A stretch of 64,000 nt of DNA from Aliiruegeria sabulilitoris (GCF_001558155.1 NZ_LOAS01000003.1:248001-312000); one strand, 5' to 3'. Positions 45,686-55,173 are shown, counted from the first letter of the stretch. Notes: generated by a model not told the origin, from the sequence alone. Numbers and translations are program-made.

Positions 45686-46465
45686 TCAGGCGCCCAGCTT
45701 GTCCCGCTGACGTTCGTTCTCGACATCGATGGGAATGCCGCCCGGCGTCGGTGGCAGGTCTTCATGCCCGGCGTTCGGATAGACCAAGCCGGCCGAAATC
45801 ACCAGTTTGGCCGCATCTTCGACCGACATGTCGAGATAGATGACCTCGGACTCCGGAACGAACAGCAGGAATCCCGAGGTCGGGTTCGGCGTCGTCGGCA
45901 GGAAGACCGACAGGATGTTTTCGTTCCGGGGCACACGTCTCGAGATTTCGCCCTTGGCTGCGGTGGAGACGAAGGCAACGGCCCAGAGCCCCGCGCGCGG
46001 GTATTCGATCAGGCAAGCCTTGTCGAATTTGGAGTCCGTCTGGGCAAAGATGGTCTCGGCGATCTGCTTCACGCCGCTATAGATGGAACGCACGATCGGC
46101 ATCCGGTCCACCAGGACCTCGGCCCAGGCGATGAAGGACCGGCCGATCACGCCCTTGGCGATCCAGCCGATCACCACCGTGAAGACCAGGAAGAAGACGA
46201 CGCCCACGCCACGCACGTTGATTTGCGTGTCTTCGCCAAAGATCTCCTTCAAGAACCTTTCGGGCTCGTAGGGGTCGGGGACGAAAGGCAGCACGAAGCT
46301 GTCGACCCAGCCAACGACGGTCCAGATCAGCCAGACGGTCAGGCCGACAGGCGCGATCACGACCAGCCCGGTCAGGAAGGAAGACCGCAGGTTTGCGAGG
46401 ATCCCCGGCTTTCGACGGAGATGAAGCGGCTCGGGGGCCGTTTGATGTTTGTCGCGATTTTGCAT
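45686..46465 (-). CDS. DUF502 inner-membrane protein
   Basis: About 259 residues. Two membrane segments (LTGLVVIAPVGLTVWLIWTV and VGVVFFLVFTVVIGWIAKGV) flank a short periplasmic loop; the C-terminal soluble part has VDRMPIVRSIYSGVKQI, FLPTTPNPTSG and a DUF502-typical VYLD-like segment. Function unknown. A GTG 24 bp upstream is an alternative start. Confidence 0.85.
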   Translation of the reverse strand: MQNRDKHQTAPEPLHLRRKPGILANLRSSFLTGLVVIAPVGLTVWLIWTVVGWVDSFVLPFVPDPYEPERFLKEIFGEDTQINVRGVGVVFFLVFTVVIGWIAKGVIGRSFIAWAEVLVDRMPIVRSIYSGVKQIAETIFAQTDSKFDKACLIEYPRAGLWAVAFVSTAAKGEISRRVPRNENILSVFLPTTPNPTSGFLLFVPESEVIYLDMSVEDAAKLVISAGLVYPNAGHEDLPPTPGGIPIDVENERQRDKLGA

Positions 46466-46549
46466 TGCCTGAACTGGTGCTCCCCGCACGCAAGCTATGT
46501 AGCCGCCCGAAACTTCGCAAGGGCGGCTGAAGGTTTCAAAGGAAGCGGT

Positions 46550-47464
46550 TTACTGTTTGCTCGCAAGGCAGCCGGCAATTGCCGCCGCAAGCCTAGCATT
46601 GTTCAAAACGAGGGCGATATTCGCTTCCAGCGAGCGCCCCTCGGTCAGCTCGAAGATCCGCTGCAGCAGGAACGGGGTCACCGCCTTGGCCGAGACGCCG
46701 GCTGCATCAGCCTCGGCCTGAGCCTGAGTAATCACCGGGGCCAGCGCGTCAGCGGAGATTTCGGCCTCTGCCGGGATCGGGTTGGCGACCAGTTGTCCAC
46801 CAGGCAGGCCGAGCGCGCGCCGCATGCGCATGGCGTCGGCGATCTCGTCGGCGCTGTCCATGCGAAGCGGCGCGGCGAGTTCAGAGCGTGCAGACCAGAA
46901 GGCCGGCAGAACATCCTGCCCGAGGGCGATCACCGGGACGCCAAGCGTTTCCAGCACCTCGAAGGTCTTGGGCAGGTCAAGGATCGCCTTGGCGCCCGCG
47001 CATACCACGGTCACCGGCGTCTGGGCCAGTTCCTGCAGGTCCGCCGAAATGTCGAAACTCGTCTCCGCGCCCTTGTGCACGCCGCCGATTCCGCCCGTGG
47101 CAAAAACCTCGATTCCGGCCAGATGGGCGGCGATCATGGTGGCCGCGACGGTCGTGGCGCCGTTTCCGCCGCGCGCCATGCAGACGGCGAGATCGGCGCG
47201 GCTGACCTTGGCGACATCCTTGGCCCGAGCAAGCGCTTTCAACTCCGCGGGTTCCAGCCCGACATGCAGTCGTCCCGCCAGAACGGCGATTGTGGCCGGT
47301 GTCGCGCCGGCTTGTCGCACGGTTTGCTCGACCTGTTGCGCGGTCTCGAGGTTTTGCGGCCAAGGCATGCCGTGGGTGATGATCGTGCTCTCCAGCGCGA
47401 CCAGCGCGCCGCCTTTGGCGCGCGCCTCGGCAACTTCGGCCGAGAAGTGTATGGGAAGGCTCAA
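46550..47464 (-). CDS. psuG: Pseudouridine-5'-phosphate glycosidase
   Basis: 304 residues. PsuG splits (in reverse, forms) the C-glycosidic bond between uracil and ribose 5-phosphate. Motifs ALESTIITHGMPWPQN, KVSRADLAVCMARGGNGATTV, FATGGIGGVHKGAE and the VALGQD-like IALGQDVLPAFW are characteristic. It follows the kinase gene with a 4-bp overlap, so the two genes form a pseudouridine salvage operon. Uracil and ribose 5-phosphate are the products. Confidence 0.95.
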   Translation of the reverse strand: MSLPIHFSAEVAEARAKGGALVALESTIITHGMPWPQNLETAQQVEQTVRQAGATPATIAVLAGRLHVGLEPAELKALARAKDVAKVSRADLAVCMARGGNGATTVAATMIAAHLAGIEVFATGGIGGVHKGAETSFDISADLQELAQTPVTVVCAGAKAILDLPKTFEVLETLGVPVIALGQDVLPAFWSARSELAAPLRMDSADEIADAMRMRRALGLPGGQLVANPIPAEAEISADALAPVITQAQAEADAAGVSAKAVTPFLLQRIFELTEGRSLEANIALVLNNARLAAAIAGCLASKQ

Positions 47465-48351
47465 CTATCAGTCTCCGAGATATAGGCTGCCGTGATGCCA
47501 AGCGCCGCTTCGAGGGCGAAATTGCCACTCTGACCGCGCAGCTCGGCCGCGATATGGGCGGCCATGAAAGTGTCTCCCGCGCCGGTTACGCGGTTGACCG
47601 TGACCTTGGGCGGGATGGCTGTGCGCACACCCTCGGGACTGGCCTCGGCCATGGCCTCGCCGCCATCGGTGACCAGTACCCGGCGGGCGCCCAGGCCGCG
47701 CAAGCCTTCTGCCGCGGCTAGGGCCGTGGGGAATTTCTTGTCACAGATCAGGCCCGCCTCGATCCGGTTGACATAGATCGTTGCCTTCGGGTGGTGCAAC
47801 AGCGGGACCAGCCGATTGGCCTTGCCGGGAGAGGCCGGAGCGATTCGAAGATCTGCACTTGAGAACAACGGGTTATCTGCGATTCTTGACAGGAGACTTT
47901 CCGTCAGATTCCCGTCCAGCGCGATCACACCGTCGTATGGCGCCGAGATGGAACCGAGGCGCCCATCGGCCAGCGGTTCGAGGATCGCATCCCCGGCCCG
48001 TTCCAGCGAATGCGCGTCAGCAATAGCGGCGACGAGGCCGTTCTCGGCCTCGATTGCCATGTATTGATCTGTAGGCAGGTCTTCGGACCACGTGACCAGA
48101 TCGGCCACCATGCCCATTTCCGTAGCCGCCCGCGCCAGTTCGCGGCCCTCGTTGTCTTGTCCCAATACTGTCAGCAGCGCCGGTGTCAGGCCCTCGCGCA
48201 CCAAAGCCATGGCGATATTCATTGCAACACCGCCCGGCAGGCGCGTTATGCGCCCCGGAACATCATGGCCGACCGCCATCGAACGCGGCGTTCTGCCGAT
48301 CACGTCCCACAGCACCGAGCCGATACAGAGAATGTCGATTTCCTTGCTCAT
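47461..48351 (-). CDS. psuK: Pseudouridine kinase (PfkB family)
   Basis: 296 residues of the ribokinase fold. Substrate motif LPGGVAMNIAMAL and the catalytic signature NRVTGAGDTFMAAH with the base D. The overlap with psuG (ATGA) identifies the substrate as pseudouridine with good probability. The kinase and glycosidase are separate here, not fused. Confidence 0.92.
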   Translation of the reverse strand: MSKEIDILCIGSVLWDVIGRTPRSMAVGHDVPGRITRLPGGVAMNIAMALVREGLTPALLTVLGQDNEGRELARAATEMGMVADLVTWSEDLPTDQYMAIEAENGLVAAIADAHSLERAGDAILEPLADGRLGSISAPYDGVIALDGNLTESLLSRIADNPLFSSADLRIAPASPGKANRLVPLLHHPKATIYVNRIEAGLICDKKFPTALAAAEGLRGLGARRVLVTDGGEAMAEASPEGVRTAIPPKVTVNRVTGAGDTFMAAHIAAELRGQSGNFALEAALGITAAYISETDS

Positions 48352-48567
48352 GTCGACTTGTGACCTGCAGGGGCGGGCGTGGCAAGCGCGTTGGGCTGGC
48401 AGACAAGCGTTTCAAAGTCGCAGAGGCGAGGTATGGCTCCAAGCCGGTGTTCTCGCACGAGATAGCCGGCCCGTTCACGGAAATCATCCTTCCTCGAATA
48501 TCCAAGCGGGAGCGCTCGCGAGAGCGTGCGGGGCAGAGCCCCCTGCCTTTCGTGCCAGGCTGCGAAA

Positions 48568-48903
48568 TCACCGAATGACTGAATACCGATCCGGCTCCTC
48601 GAACACGTCGATCACGATGGAACCGGCGTGGATCTGGCCCGAATGCTCGACGCCCGATGGAATGTCGTAGCTGTCGCCGGGGCCGTAATGCCGAGTTTCA
48701 TCCCCTATGGTCAGAATGATCTCGCCCTGCAGAACGGTGCCCCATTGCGCCTTGTGGGAATGCGCCGGCAACTCGAACTCCTTGTGGAAAATGAAGAAGA
48801 CCAGCAGCGCGTCCTCTGTCCGCATGGCGCGACTCTCGACCACATCTGCGGGAAACGGAACGTCGAGCGATGGCAGCGCCATCAGGAAATCGGGTAGTTT
48901 CAT
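48568..48903 (-). CDS. Small cupin-domain protein
   Basis: 111 residues, one cupin barrel. Metal ligands HSHKAQWGTVLQGE and the later PSGVEHSG are visible. Substrate unknown; such single cupins are sugar-binding or dioxygenase-like. The start at 48903 (MKLPDFLMALPSLD) is preferred. Separated from psuK by 216 bp in which I see no gene. Confidence 0.8.
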   Translation of the reverse strand: MKLPDFLMALPSLDVPFPADVVESRAMRTEDALLVFFIFHKEFELPAHSHKAQWGTVLQGEIILTIGDETRHYGPGDSYDIPSGVEHSGQIHAGSIVIDVFEEPDRYSVIR

Positions 48904-49122
48904 GAAGATTCTCCGTGGTTCGCTTCGCAAACTAACAGCTTTTTCCGCGGCGCCGCCAGAAAAGCAGGGCAGGGGGTTGCGTGGGCGCGCGGGATGATCT
49001 ATGCGCAGCGCACTTCACAGGCGGGGCCTGGGCCTTCGGGGGAGACATCCTCGTTCGGTCCGCCGGTTGGGCGAAAGCCCGTTATGACCCCGCCGAGGAC
49101 GCTAAACCGGAAAGGATAGGAT

Positions 49123-49929
49123 ATGGCGCTTCCTGAGTTCTCTCTTCGTCAGCTGCTTGAAGCTGGCGTTCACTTCGGTCACCAGACCCAGCGGTGGAAT
49201 CCCCGCATGGGCGAGTACATCTACGGTGACCGCAACGGCATCCACATCATGGACCTGACCCAGACCATGCCGATGCTCGAGCAGGCGCTTGTTGCCGTGC
49301 GCGAGACCGTCGCCAAGGGTGGCCGGATCCTGTTTGTCGGCACCAAGCGTCAGGCCCAGAAGCCGATCGCCGATGCCGCGGAACGCTGCGCGCAATACTA
49401 CATGAACCACCGCTGGCTGGGCGGCACGCTGACCAACTGGAAGACCGTCTCCCAGTCGATCAACCGCCTGCGCTCGATCGACGAGCAGATGGCGATGGGT
49501 GCCGAAGGCCTCACCAAGAAAGAGCGCCTGCACATGGAGCGTGACCAGGAGAAGCTCACCGCTTCCCTCGGCGGCATCCGCGAGATGGGTGGCGTTCCGG
49601 ACCTGCTCTTCGTCATCGACGTGAACAAGGAAGACCTGGCCATTGCTGAAGCCAAGAAGCTCGGCATTCCGGTCGTCGCCGTGGTCGATACCAACGCTTC
49701 TCCCGATGGCGTGGACTTCGTGATCCCGGGCAATGACGACGCCGCCCGTGCCATCGCGCTCTATTGCGACCTCGTCTCGCGCGCTGCGCTCGACGGTATG
49801 TCTGCCCAGATGGATGCCGCCGGTATCGACCTTGGCGAGATGGAAGAAGGTTTCATCGAGGAAGCTCTGGAAGAGGCGCCCGCCGCCGAAGCCGAAGCTG
49901 TGGTTGAACAGACCCCGACCGAAGCCTGA
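49123..49929 (+). CDS. rpsB: Ribosomal protein S2
   Basis: 268 residues. [32 protein letters not shown] and MLTNWKT-like [14 protein letters not shown] are standard. An acidic C-terminal tail ([15 protein letters not shown]) is normal in the group. AAGGATAGG precedes the ATG. First of the rpsB-tsf pair. Confidence 0.97.
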   Translation: MALPEFSLRQLLEAGVHFGHQTQRWNPRMGEYIYGDRNGIHIMDLTQTMPMLEQALVAVRETVAKGGRILFVGTKRQAQKPIADAAERCAQYYMNHRWLGGTLTNWKTVSQSINRLRSIDEQMAMGAEGLTKKERLHMERDQEKLTASLGGIREMGGVPDLLFVIDVNKEDLAIAEAKKLGIPVVAVVDTNASPDGVDFVIPGNDDAARAIALYCDLVSRAALDGMSAQMDAAGIDLGEMEEGFIEEALEEAPAAEAEAVVEQTPTEA

Positions 49930-50020
49930 TTTCCGAGTCGCGTGAAAACGTCACGGAACTGACATGTGCGGCGGGCCAATGCCTGCCGCAACACGACCCC
50001 AAATCGAGGAGAGCCAAGAG

Positions 50021-50893
50021 ATGGCGATCACCGCGAAACTGGTGAAAGAACTGCGCGACATGACCGGCGCAGGCATGATGGACGCCAAGAAGGCGCTGAC
50101 CGAAGTCGAAGGCAATATCGAAGCCGCCGTCGACTGGCTGCGCACCAAGGGCCTGGCCAAGGCCGCCAAGAAATCCGACCGTGTTGCCGCGGAAGGTCTC
50201 ATCGGCATGAAGGTCGATGGCGGCAAGGGTGTTGTCGTCGAGGTGAACTCCGAAACCGACTTCGTCGGCAAGAACGCGGAGTTCCAGGAAATGGTTGCCG
50301 CCATCGCCGAAGCCGCGATCGGTGTGTCCGATGTCGAGGCGCTCAAGGCGGCTGACCTCGGTGGCAAGCCTGTCTCCGAGGTTCTGACCGACAAGATTGC
50401 CACCATCGGCGAGAACATGTCGCTGCGCCGTATGGCGGCTGTCGAGGGCGACGTGGTCGCGGCCTACATGCACAATGCCGCGGCCCCGGGGCTTGGCAAG
50501 ATCGGCGTTCTCGTCGCGCTCAAGGGCGGTGACGAAGCCTTCGGCAAGCAGGTTGCAATGCATATCGCAGCCTCCAACCCGGCGTCGCTCTCCGAAGCCG
50601 ATCTCGACCCGGCCGTTGTCGAGCATGAAAAGCAGGTCCAGATGGACATCGCCCGTGAATCCGGCAAGCCGGAGCAGGTGATCGAGAAGATGATCATCGG
50701 TCGCATGAAGAAATTCATGTCCGAAGTGACCCTGCTCGGACAAGCTTTCGTTGTGAACCCGGATCTGACCGTTGGCGAAGCCGCCAAGGAAGCCGGCGCC
50801 GAGATCACCGCTTTCGTGCGCATGGAAGTCGGTGAAGGCATCGAGAAGAAAGAAGAGGATTTCGCGGCCGAAGTCGCAGCCATGAAGGGCTGA
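50021..50893 (+). CDS. tsf: Elongation factor Ts
   Basis: 290 residues. N-terminal UBA-like domain [20 protein letters not shown] and the nucleotide-exchange core EVNSETDFV. It recycles EF-Tu. ATG at 50021 follows GAGGAGAG. A hairpin terminator lies 28 bp after the stop. Confidence 0.97.
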   Translation: MAITAKLVKELRDMTGAGMMDAKKALTEVEGNIEAAVDWLRTKGLAKAAKKSDRVAAEGLIGMKVDGGKGVVVEVNSETDFVGKNAEFQEMVAAIAEAAIGVSDVEALKAADLGGKPVSEVLTDKIATIGENMSLRRMAAVEGDVVAAYMHNAAAPGLGKIGVLVALKGGDEAFGKQVAMHIAASNPASLSEADLDPAVVEHEKQVQMDIARESGKPEQVIEKMIIGRMKKFMSEVTLLGQAFVVNPDLTVGEAAKEAGAEITAFVRMEVGEGIEKKEEDFAAEVAAMKG

Positions 50894-50921
50894 GACGGCA
50901 CGAAAACTCCGATCGGATTGG

Positions 50922-50949
50922 GCGCTCGCGGCTTGCGGGCGCCTTTTTT
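50922..50949 (+). terminator. Terminator of rpsB-tsf
   Basis: GCGCTCGC, loop GGCTT, GCGGGCGC (8 bp with one G-T), then a T run of six. Confidence 0.85.
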
Positions 50950-50990
50950 CGTTCTGCAATCGCGTCTTGGTTCGTACGCTTCGCTCGAAA

Positions 50991-51042
50991 ACGATCCTGC
51001 GGATCGTGGCTCCGGCGGAGGTATCTTGCGGAAAGACGATGG
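50991..51042 (+). repeat. Intergenic palindromic repeat, copy 6
   Basis: ACGATCCTGCGGATCGT, GGCTCCGGCGGAGG, TATCTTGCGGAAAGACGATGG; the same order as copies 1 and 4 read on the other strand. Follows the tsf terminator. Confidence 0.7.
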
Positions 51043-51107
51043 CAAGTGGGGGCCTGAAACTCAGGTTTCTCGGGCCAGACCTGGCGGGGAATTGCTTCAT
51101 CGACCGC

Positions 51108-51214
51108 GAAAAAGGAAACGGCGCAGCACGGGCAAGCTGCGCCGTTTCGCATCCACATGCCGGACCCGGCATTATTGGGGATGATGCCAAATCCGTGGAT
51201 AAGCGTCGACCCGG
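51108..51214 (-). ncRNA. Candidate structured small RNA on the minus strand
   Basis: Read on the minus strand: an outer stem of ATCCAC/GTGGAT (51151-51156 with 51195-51200) closed further by CGC/GCG, an inner perfect hairpin ATGCCGG/CCGGCAT (51157-51163 with 51166-51172), and then a 13-bp terminator hairpin (51115-51148) that runs into CCTTTTT. A TATTAT -10-like box lies at 51221-51226, but the -35 is poor; the transcript could instead start near 51327 behind a CtrA-type box. No protein gene ends at this terminator except luxR 300 bp upstream, so it might be only the long 3' end of luxR. Confidence 0.35.
51115..51148 (-). terminator. Strong minus-strand terminator
   Basis: GAAACGGCGCAGC and GCTGCGCCGTTTC form a perfect 13-bp stem with an 8-nt loop; on the minus strand CCTTTTT follows. 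Confidence 0.85.
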
Positions 51215-51348
51215 CGGCGAATAATACACCGCTACGGGCCGACTCCGGTTGCCCGGTGCGGACCGTTCGCCTCGAAATCGCGAGGGGGTGTCTGGCCCAC
51301 TGTTCCTTGGCTAATGCCACCACTCACGGAACGATTTTAAAATGCCAA

Positions 51349-51363
51349 TTAACGCTTGGTTAA
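51349..51363 (-). promoter_or_regulatory. CtrA-type box
   Basis: TTAACGCTTGGTTAA, two TTAA half-sites with exactly 7 bp between, the full CtrA consensus layout. On the minus strand a TAAAAT -10-like element lies 10 bp further at 51339-51334, which places the box over the -35 position, as at CtrA-activated promoters. Its target would be the short minus-strand transcript ending at 51115. Confidence 0.5.
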
Positions 51364-51443
51364 GGAAGTATGGAATCCCTGACCGTTGGCAGGCGTAAGT
51401 TTCAAAATTTCGTTAGATTGTTAGGTATTGCGAGGAGCTTTGT

Positions 51444-52190
51444 TCAAAGGACAAAAATCTGGTTGAGGAAGGATGCCTTCAACACGGCTTGTGCGGTGGT
51501 CGAAACGTCGAGGGCTTCGCGTGCGAGGCGCAGGTGTTTTTCAACTGTCGCCGGCGTGAGGCCCATGATCGAGGCGATATCGGCGGTTGTCTTGCCGTCA
51601 CCGACCCATTCGAGGACCTCGCGTTGGCGCGGCGTCAGCGGACGGAGGGAGTCCGGGTTGGGCATGGAGGAGAGTCGGAGGTGAAGCACGTTGCTCATTG
51701 CCTCCAACTCACGGCCGTGCCGCGCCCAGATGTCATCTACCTCATCAAAGGAGAGGGCAGGGACCGAGGTCAGGCTGATCGCGCCCTTGGCACGTTTCGA
51801 ATTGGTCTGGAAGCTTATCGTGTATCCGGCGCCAAGCCCGTGGCTCCTGTTGAATTCCCAGATCTTGCGCGCGGACTCGTTGAGGGTGCCGGAGGCCATC
51901 ATTTTCTCGGTCTGTCGCCAGGAACTGGAACCGACATTGTTCAGGGCCCAAATGGTCATCGGGGCATTCAGATAGAGCCCCTGATTGAGGAAGGTCTGGA
52001 TATAGGCAATGTCGTGATTGGTCAGGACCAGCAGGTCCTGAGGGTCGCCGAGGGATTTCTCTGTCCGGAAACGCGTGAAACCATAGAGAACCCGGTTGAA
52101 GCCATAGGTGGCCATGACTTCCTTGTGATAAGCCCATACGTCCTGCATTTCCGACAGGCTGGTAACACGTTCGACGTAATCGAGGATCAA
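51444..52190 (-). CDS. LuxR-family regulator, solo, with altered ligand site
   Basis: 248 residues: autoinducer-binding domain (about 20-160) and C-terminal helix-turn-helix [20 protein letters not shown]. No luxI synthase is near. In the segment [11 protein letters not shown] the aspartate that normally precedes the conserved proline (DP) and holds the acyl-homoserine-lactone amide is alanine by my alignment; the W/Y positions are also changed. It may bind another ligand or none. It overlaps aroQ by 4 bp and is translated with it. Its stop is 81 bp from a CtrA-type box. Confidence 0.85.
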   Translation of the reverse strand: MILDYVERVTSLSEMQDVWAYHKEVMATYGFNRVLYGFTRFRTEKSLGDPQDLLVLTNHDIAYIQTFLNQGLYLNAPMTIWALNNVGSSSWRQTEKMMASGTLNESARKIWEFNRSHGLGAGYTISFQTNSKRAKGAISLTSVPALSFDEVDDIWARHGRELEAMSNVLHLRLSSMPNPDSLRPLTPRQREVLEWVGDGKTTADIASIMGLTPATVEKHLRLAREALDVSTTAQAVLKASFLNQIFVL

Positions 52191-52630
52191 GCGGGCACTC
52201 CAAGATGGTCGGCCATCGCCCTCAGGGAGAGCAAATAGCCGGCCGGACCCAGACCGCAGATCAAGCCGATAGCGACACGGGAGATATAGGAGAAGTGTCG
52301 AAACTCCTCGCGCGCATGGACATTGCTCAGGTGAAGCTCCAGCGTTGGAATCTCGACAGAGGCGAGCGCGTCCATGATCGCAATGGAGGTATGGGTATAG
52401 GCGCCGGCATTGATGATGATGGCGTCATGCACGCCCTTGGCCGCGTGGATCATGTCGACCATGACACCTTCATGATTCGACTGTTCGAAAGCGAGCGAGA
52501 TGCCCAGTTCTTCTGAAAGCTGCCGGCACATCTGTTCGATTTGCGGCAATGTTGTGCTTCCGTAGACTTCGGGCTGACGGGTTCCGAGCATATTGAGGTT
52601 CGGCCCGTTCAAAACGAGAATTGATACCAT
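52187..52630 (-). CDS. aroQ: Type II 3-dehydroquinate dehydratase
   Basis: 147 residues, exact type II length. [20 protein letters not shown] with the catalytic tyrosine, [11 protein letters not shown] and [13 protein letters not shown] with the catalytic histidine region are all present. It makes 3-dehydroshikimate in the shikimate (or quinate) pathway. The stop overlaps luxR, an unusual partner. The start at 52630 is clear. Confidence 0.95.
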   Translation of the reverse strand: MVSILVLNGPNLNMLGTRQPEVYGSTTLPQIEQMCRQLSEELGISLAFEQSNHEGVMVDMIHAAKGVHDAIIINAGAYTHTSIAIMDALASVEIPTLELHLSNVHAREEFRHFSYISRVAIGLICGLGPAGYLLSLRAMADHLGVPA

Positions 52631-52741
52631 GAGCGATTGTCTTCCTATGACGTCGAGGCAGAATAGGTCGCGCAGGCGGAACTGTCGAGACGGCAGCGGT
52701 AACAACCGGACAGGCAGAGCACTGATGGGAAAGGGTTTCTG

Positions 52742-53920
52742 ATGGCCGAAAAGGTCGACGTCGCAATTGTCGGCGGCGGGATCATGGGAGCCTCGACGGC
52801 CTATTGGCTGAGCCTTTTCGAGCCGCGGTTGCGTATTTGTGTCTTTGAACGGGACCCGACGCATGAATTCTCATCGACAGCGCTGTCCGTCGCCTCGATC
52901 CGGCAGCAGTTCACCGCTGCGATCAACGTGAGGATATCGGGGTTTGGGCTTGAATTCATACGAAATTTTTCAAGTCTTACCGCTGAGCTGGGCGGTGTTG
53001 ATCTCGGGTTTCGCGGCAATGGCTACCTTTTTCTGGCCGGCAGCGAGACGGGTGCGGAAAACCTGCGAGAGGCGGTCGACATGCAGCGCGGCGAAGGGGC
53101 AGGGACGGAGGCCCTCACGGCGGAGCAGCTCTGCCGGCTGTTCCCCTGGATCAGTGCCGAGGGGGTCTCGCTGGCGTCCTTTGGCGGAAGCGCGGAGGGG
53201 TGGTTTGACAATATGGGCCTGCTGGCCGGGCTGCGCGACCTGGCGCGGCTGCAAGGTGTCCGGTTCGAGCATGCTGAGGTTGTTGGCGTAGATCGTGCGG
53301 GCAGGGTGATCGGATCGCTCTCGCTCTCGGATGGGCGGCGGGTCTCGGTTGGCGAGGTGGTGAACGCCGCCGGGCCGAGAGCATCTCTCTTCATGCGCAA
53401 ACTGAGTGAAGAGTTTCCGGTAGAACCAAGAAAAAGAACAGTATTTGTTGTTGACGCCCCGAATGCGCGTCACCCCGATGCCCCATTGCTGATCGACTAC
53501 CAGGGCTACTACGCGCGGCCGGAGGGAACCTGTTGGATCACCGCAACGGTGCCTGAGAACGACACAGCGGTCGATTGCGAAGATTTCGATGCAAGACATT
53601 GGGATTTCGAAGAAAATATCTGGCCAAAGCTCTACAGGCGCATTCCGGGGTTCGATCAGGCAAAAGTAATTCGTCATTGGGTCGGGCATTATGCGTTCAA
53701 CACATTGGATCAGAATGCAATTCTCGGGCGGCACCCGAATTGGGACAATCTTCTGCTTATCAACGGATTCTCCGGCCACGGTCTGCAACAGGCGCCGGCT
53801 ATGGGGCGTGGGTTGGCCGAACTGCTGGTTCATGGCCACTTCCGGAGCCTCGATCTGTCGGAATTCTCGATGGAGCGGATCCTCGAAAATCGACCATTCC
53901 GGGAGCGCGGCATCGTGTAG
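52742..53920 (+). CDS. FAD-dependent oxidoreductase (DAO family)
   Basis: 392 residues. FAD motif [20 protein letters not shown], conserved [15 protein letters not shown], and the C-terminal [21 protein letters not shown] that closes the flavin site. Resembles FOXRED1/sarcosine-oxidase-like amine oxidases; substrate unknown. Divergent from aroQ-luxR with 111 bp between the starts, so the LuxR protein might control it. Local GC (53400-53720) is lower than elsewhere in the gene. Confidence 0.85.
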   Translation: MAEKVDVAIVGGGIMGASTAYWLSLFEPRLRICVFERDPTHEFSSTALSVASIRQQFTAAINVRISGFGLEFIRNFSSLTAELGGVDLGFRGNGYLFLAGSETGAENLREAVDMQRGEGAGTEALTAEQLCRLFPWISAEGVSLASFGGSAEGWFDNMGLLAGLRDLARLQGVRFEHAEVVGVDRAGRVIGSLSLSDGRRVSVGEVVNAAGPRASLFMRKLSEEFPVEPRKRTVFVVDAPNARHPDAPLLIDYQGYYARPEGTCWITATVPENDTAVDCEDFDARHWDFEENIWPKLYRRIPGFDQAKVIRHWVGHYAFNTLDQNAILGRHPNWDNLLLINGFSGHGLQQAPAMGRGLAELLVHGHFRSLDLSEFSMERILENRPFRERGIV

Positions 53921-54139
53921 CAGGAGCAGGCATCCCGCGTCGAGCCTTGCGCTCCCGAGAATGCGGAGTTGCATCCGAGGCGTGCGATTATCGGGTTTGC
54001 CGCATGTTAAGGCCCGTAAAACACGGTTACGGTCTCGCCAAAGACGGTTTTCGCCGATTCAGAGGGCAAAATCGATGTGACGGCGATGCGCCGATATACG
54101 AAGGGGTGTCAAACCCCGGTACTTGGAAAGGGTCCAGTC

Positions 54140-54886
54140 ATGAATGCGAGCGTCGATTTCGGGGGCAATGACAAGGTTGACCCGGTTAGCACCGTGCCAG
54201 CAGCTTCCTGGGGCGACACGCCCGCGCCGAAACTGCCCGATTACCTGGTCGATGTTTATACTTGGGCCTATGTCGCGCCGAACATGGTCGAATTGCTGGA
54301 CCGAGAAGTCGTCGTTGCGACGATCCTGTGGATGCAGCAGAACAAGCTGATGCGCGCCGCGCGGGACGAAATCACACCGGGTGATCGGGTGCTTCAGCCG
54401 GCGGCTGTTTACGGCAAGCTCGTCAGCCATCTGGCCAAGAAAGTCGGCCCGGAAGGCGAATATCACGTCACCGATATTCAGAACGTCCAGATCGAGCACG
54501 TGAACCGCAAGATCTCTGATCTGCCGCAGACCCGTACGGGCATCTGCGATGCGCGGACCACCGGCGAAGGCCTCTATGACGTGGTGAACTCGTATTTCCT
54601 GATGCACGAGGTTCCCGAGGACTACAAACACGCCATCGCCAACAATCTCGCCAGCCGTGTGAAGCCCGGCGGCAAGCTGATGTTCGTCGATTACCACGAG
54701 CCGGTGATGTGGCACCCGATGCGTCCGATCATCTGGCTGGTCTTCAAATGGCTGGAGCCGTTCGCGAAGGCGCTGTGGGCCAACGAGCTTTGGGACTATG
54801 TTGAGGACAAGGACCAGTTCGAATGGCGCAAGGAGACGATCTTTGGTGGCTTGTACCAAAAGGTCGTGGGTGTCCGAAAGTTCTGA
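54140..54886 (+). CDS. rquA: RquA-like rhodoquinone biosynthesis enzyme
   Basis: 248 residues of the class I methyltransferase fold without the usual glycine motif I: the segment is RVLQPAAVYGKLVSHLA, with the VYG of RquA. Further matches are LPDYLVDVYTWAYVAPNMVE, VVVATILWMQQNKLMRAA and, near the end, GGKLMFVDYHEPVMWHPMRP and WLEPFAKALWANELW. RquA converts ubiquinone to rhodoquinone with SAM as amino donor, allowing fumarate reduction at low oxygen. It may instead be an RquA-like paralogue with other activity. No FNR box was found upstream. Start at 54140; a longer form from 54077 is possible. Confidence 0.72.
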   Translation: MNASVDFGGNDKVDPVSTVPAASWGDTPAPKLPDYLVDVYTWAYVAPNMVELLDREVVVATILWMQQNKLMRAARDEITPGDRVLQPAAVYGKLVSHLAKKVGPEGEYHVTDIQNVQIEHVNRKISDLPQTRTGICDARTTGEGLYDVVNSYFLMHEVPEDYKHAIANNLASRVKPGGKLMFVDYHEPVMWHPMRPIIWLVFKWLEPFAKALWANELWDYVEDKDQFEWRKETIFGGLYQKVVGVRKF

Positions 54887-54917
54887 TTCCAAGGACTTAC
54901 AGTAATAACTGAAAGCT

Positions 54918-54941
54918 GGAACGGGTGTGCGAGCCCGTTCC
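54918..54941 (+). terminator. Hairpin after the RquA-like gene
   Basis: GGAACGGG and CCCGTTCC form a perfect 8-bp stem with an 8-nt loop, 31 bp after the stop. AT-rich sequence without a pure T run follows. Confidence 0.6.
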
Positions 54942-55173
54942 ATATCGATCTGTATATTACATAATACTGATTATACGACTTTTGGATCAGATCCGGCGGA
55001 GATCCTTTCGGCGCTGCCAAGGTCCTGTCCTCAGTCTGAATCTGTCCTGTCCCTGCTTGCACCCGCGCTGTGCGACCCGGGAACGTCATTTCGTCGGCGG
55101 ACAGATACGGCACTGTCCCGGATTGAAATTCGTCAAAGCTGCTGGCACCCTAACAAGTCGAAGGAGGCTTGAT

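Noticed and set aside
45620-47485. 621-codon plus-strand frame across DUF502 and psuG
   Set aside because: It covers two well-supported minus-strand genes and their gap; no domain.
50805-51323. 172-codon minus-strand frame over the tsf terminator and the small-RNA candidate
   Set aside because: It runs through a strong terminator on each side and has no recognisable protein features.
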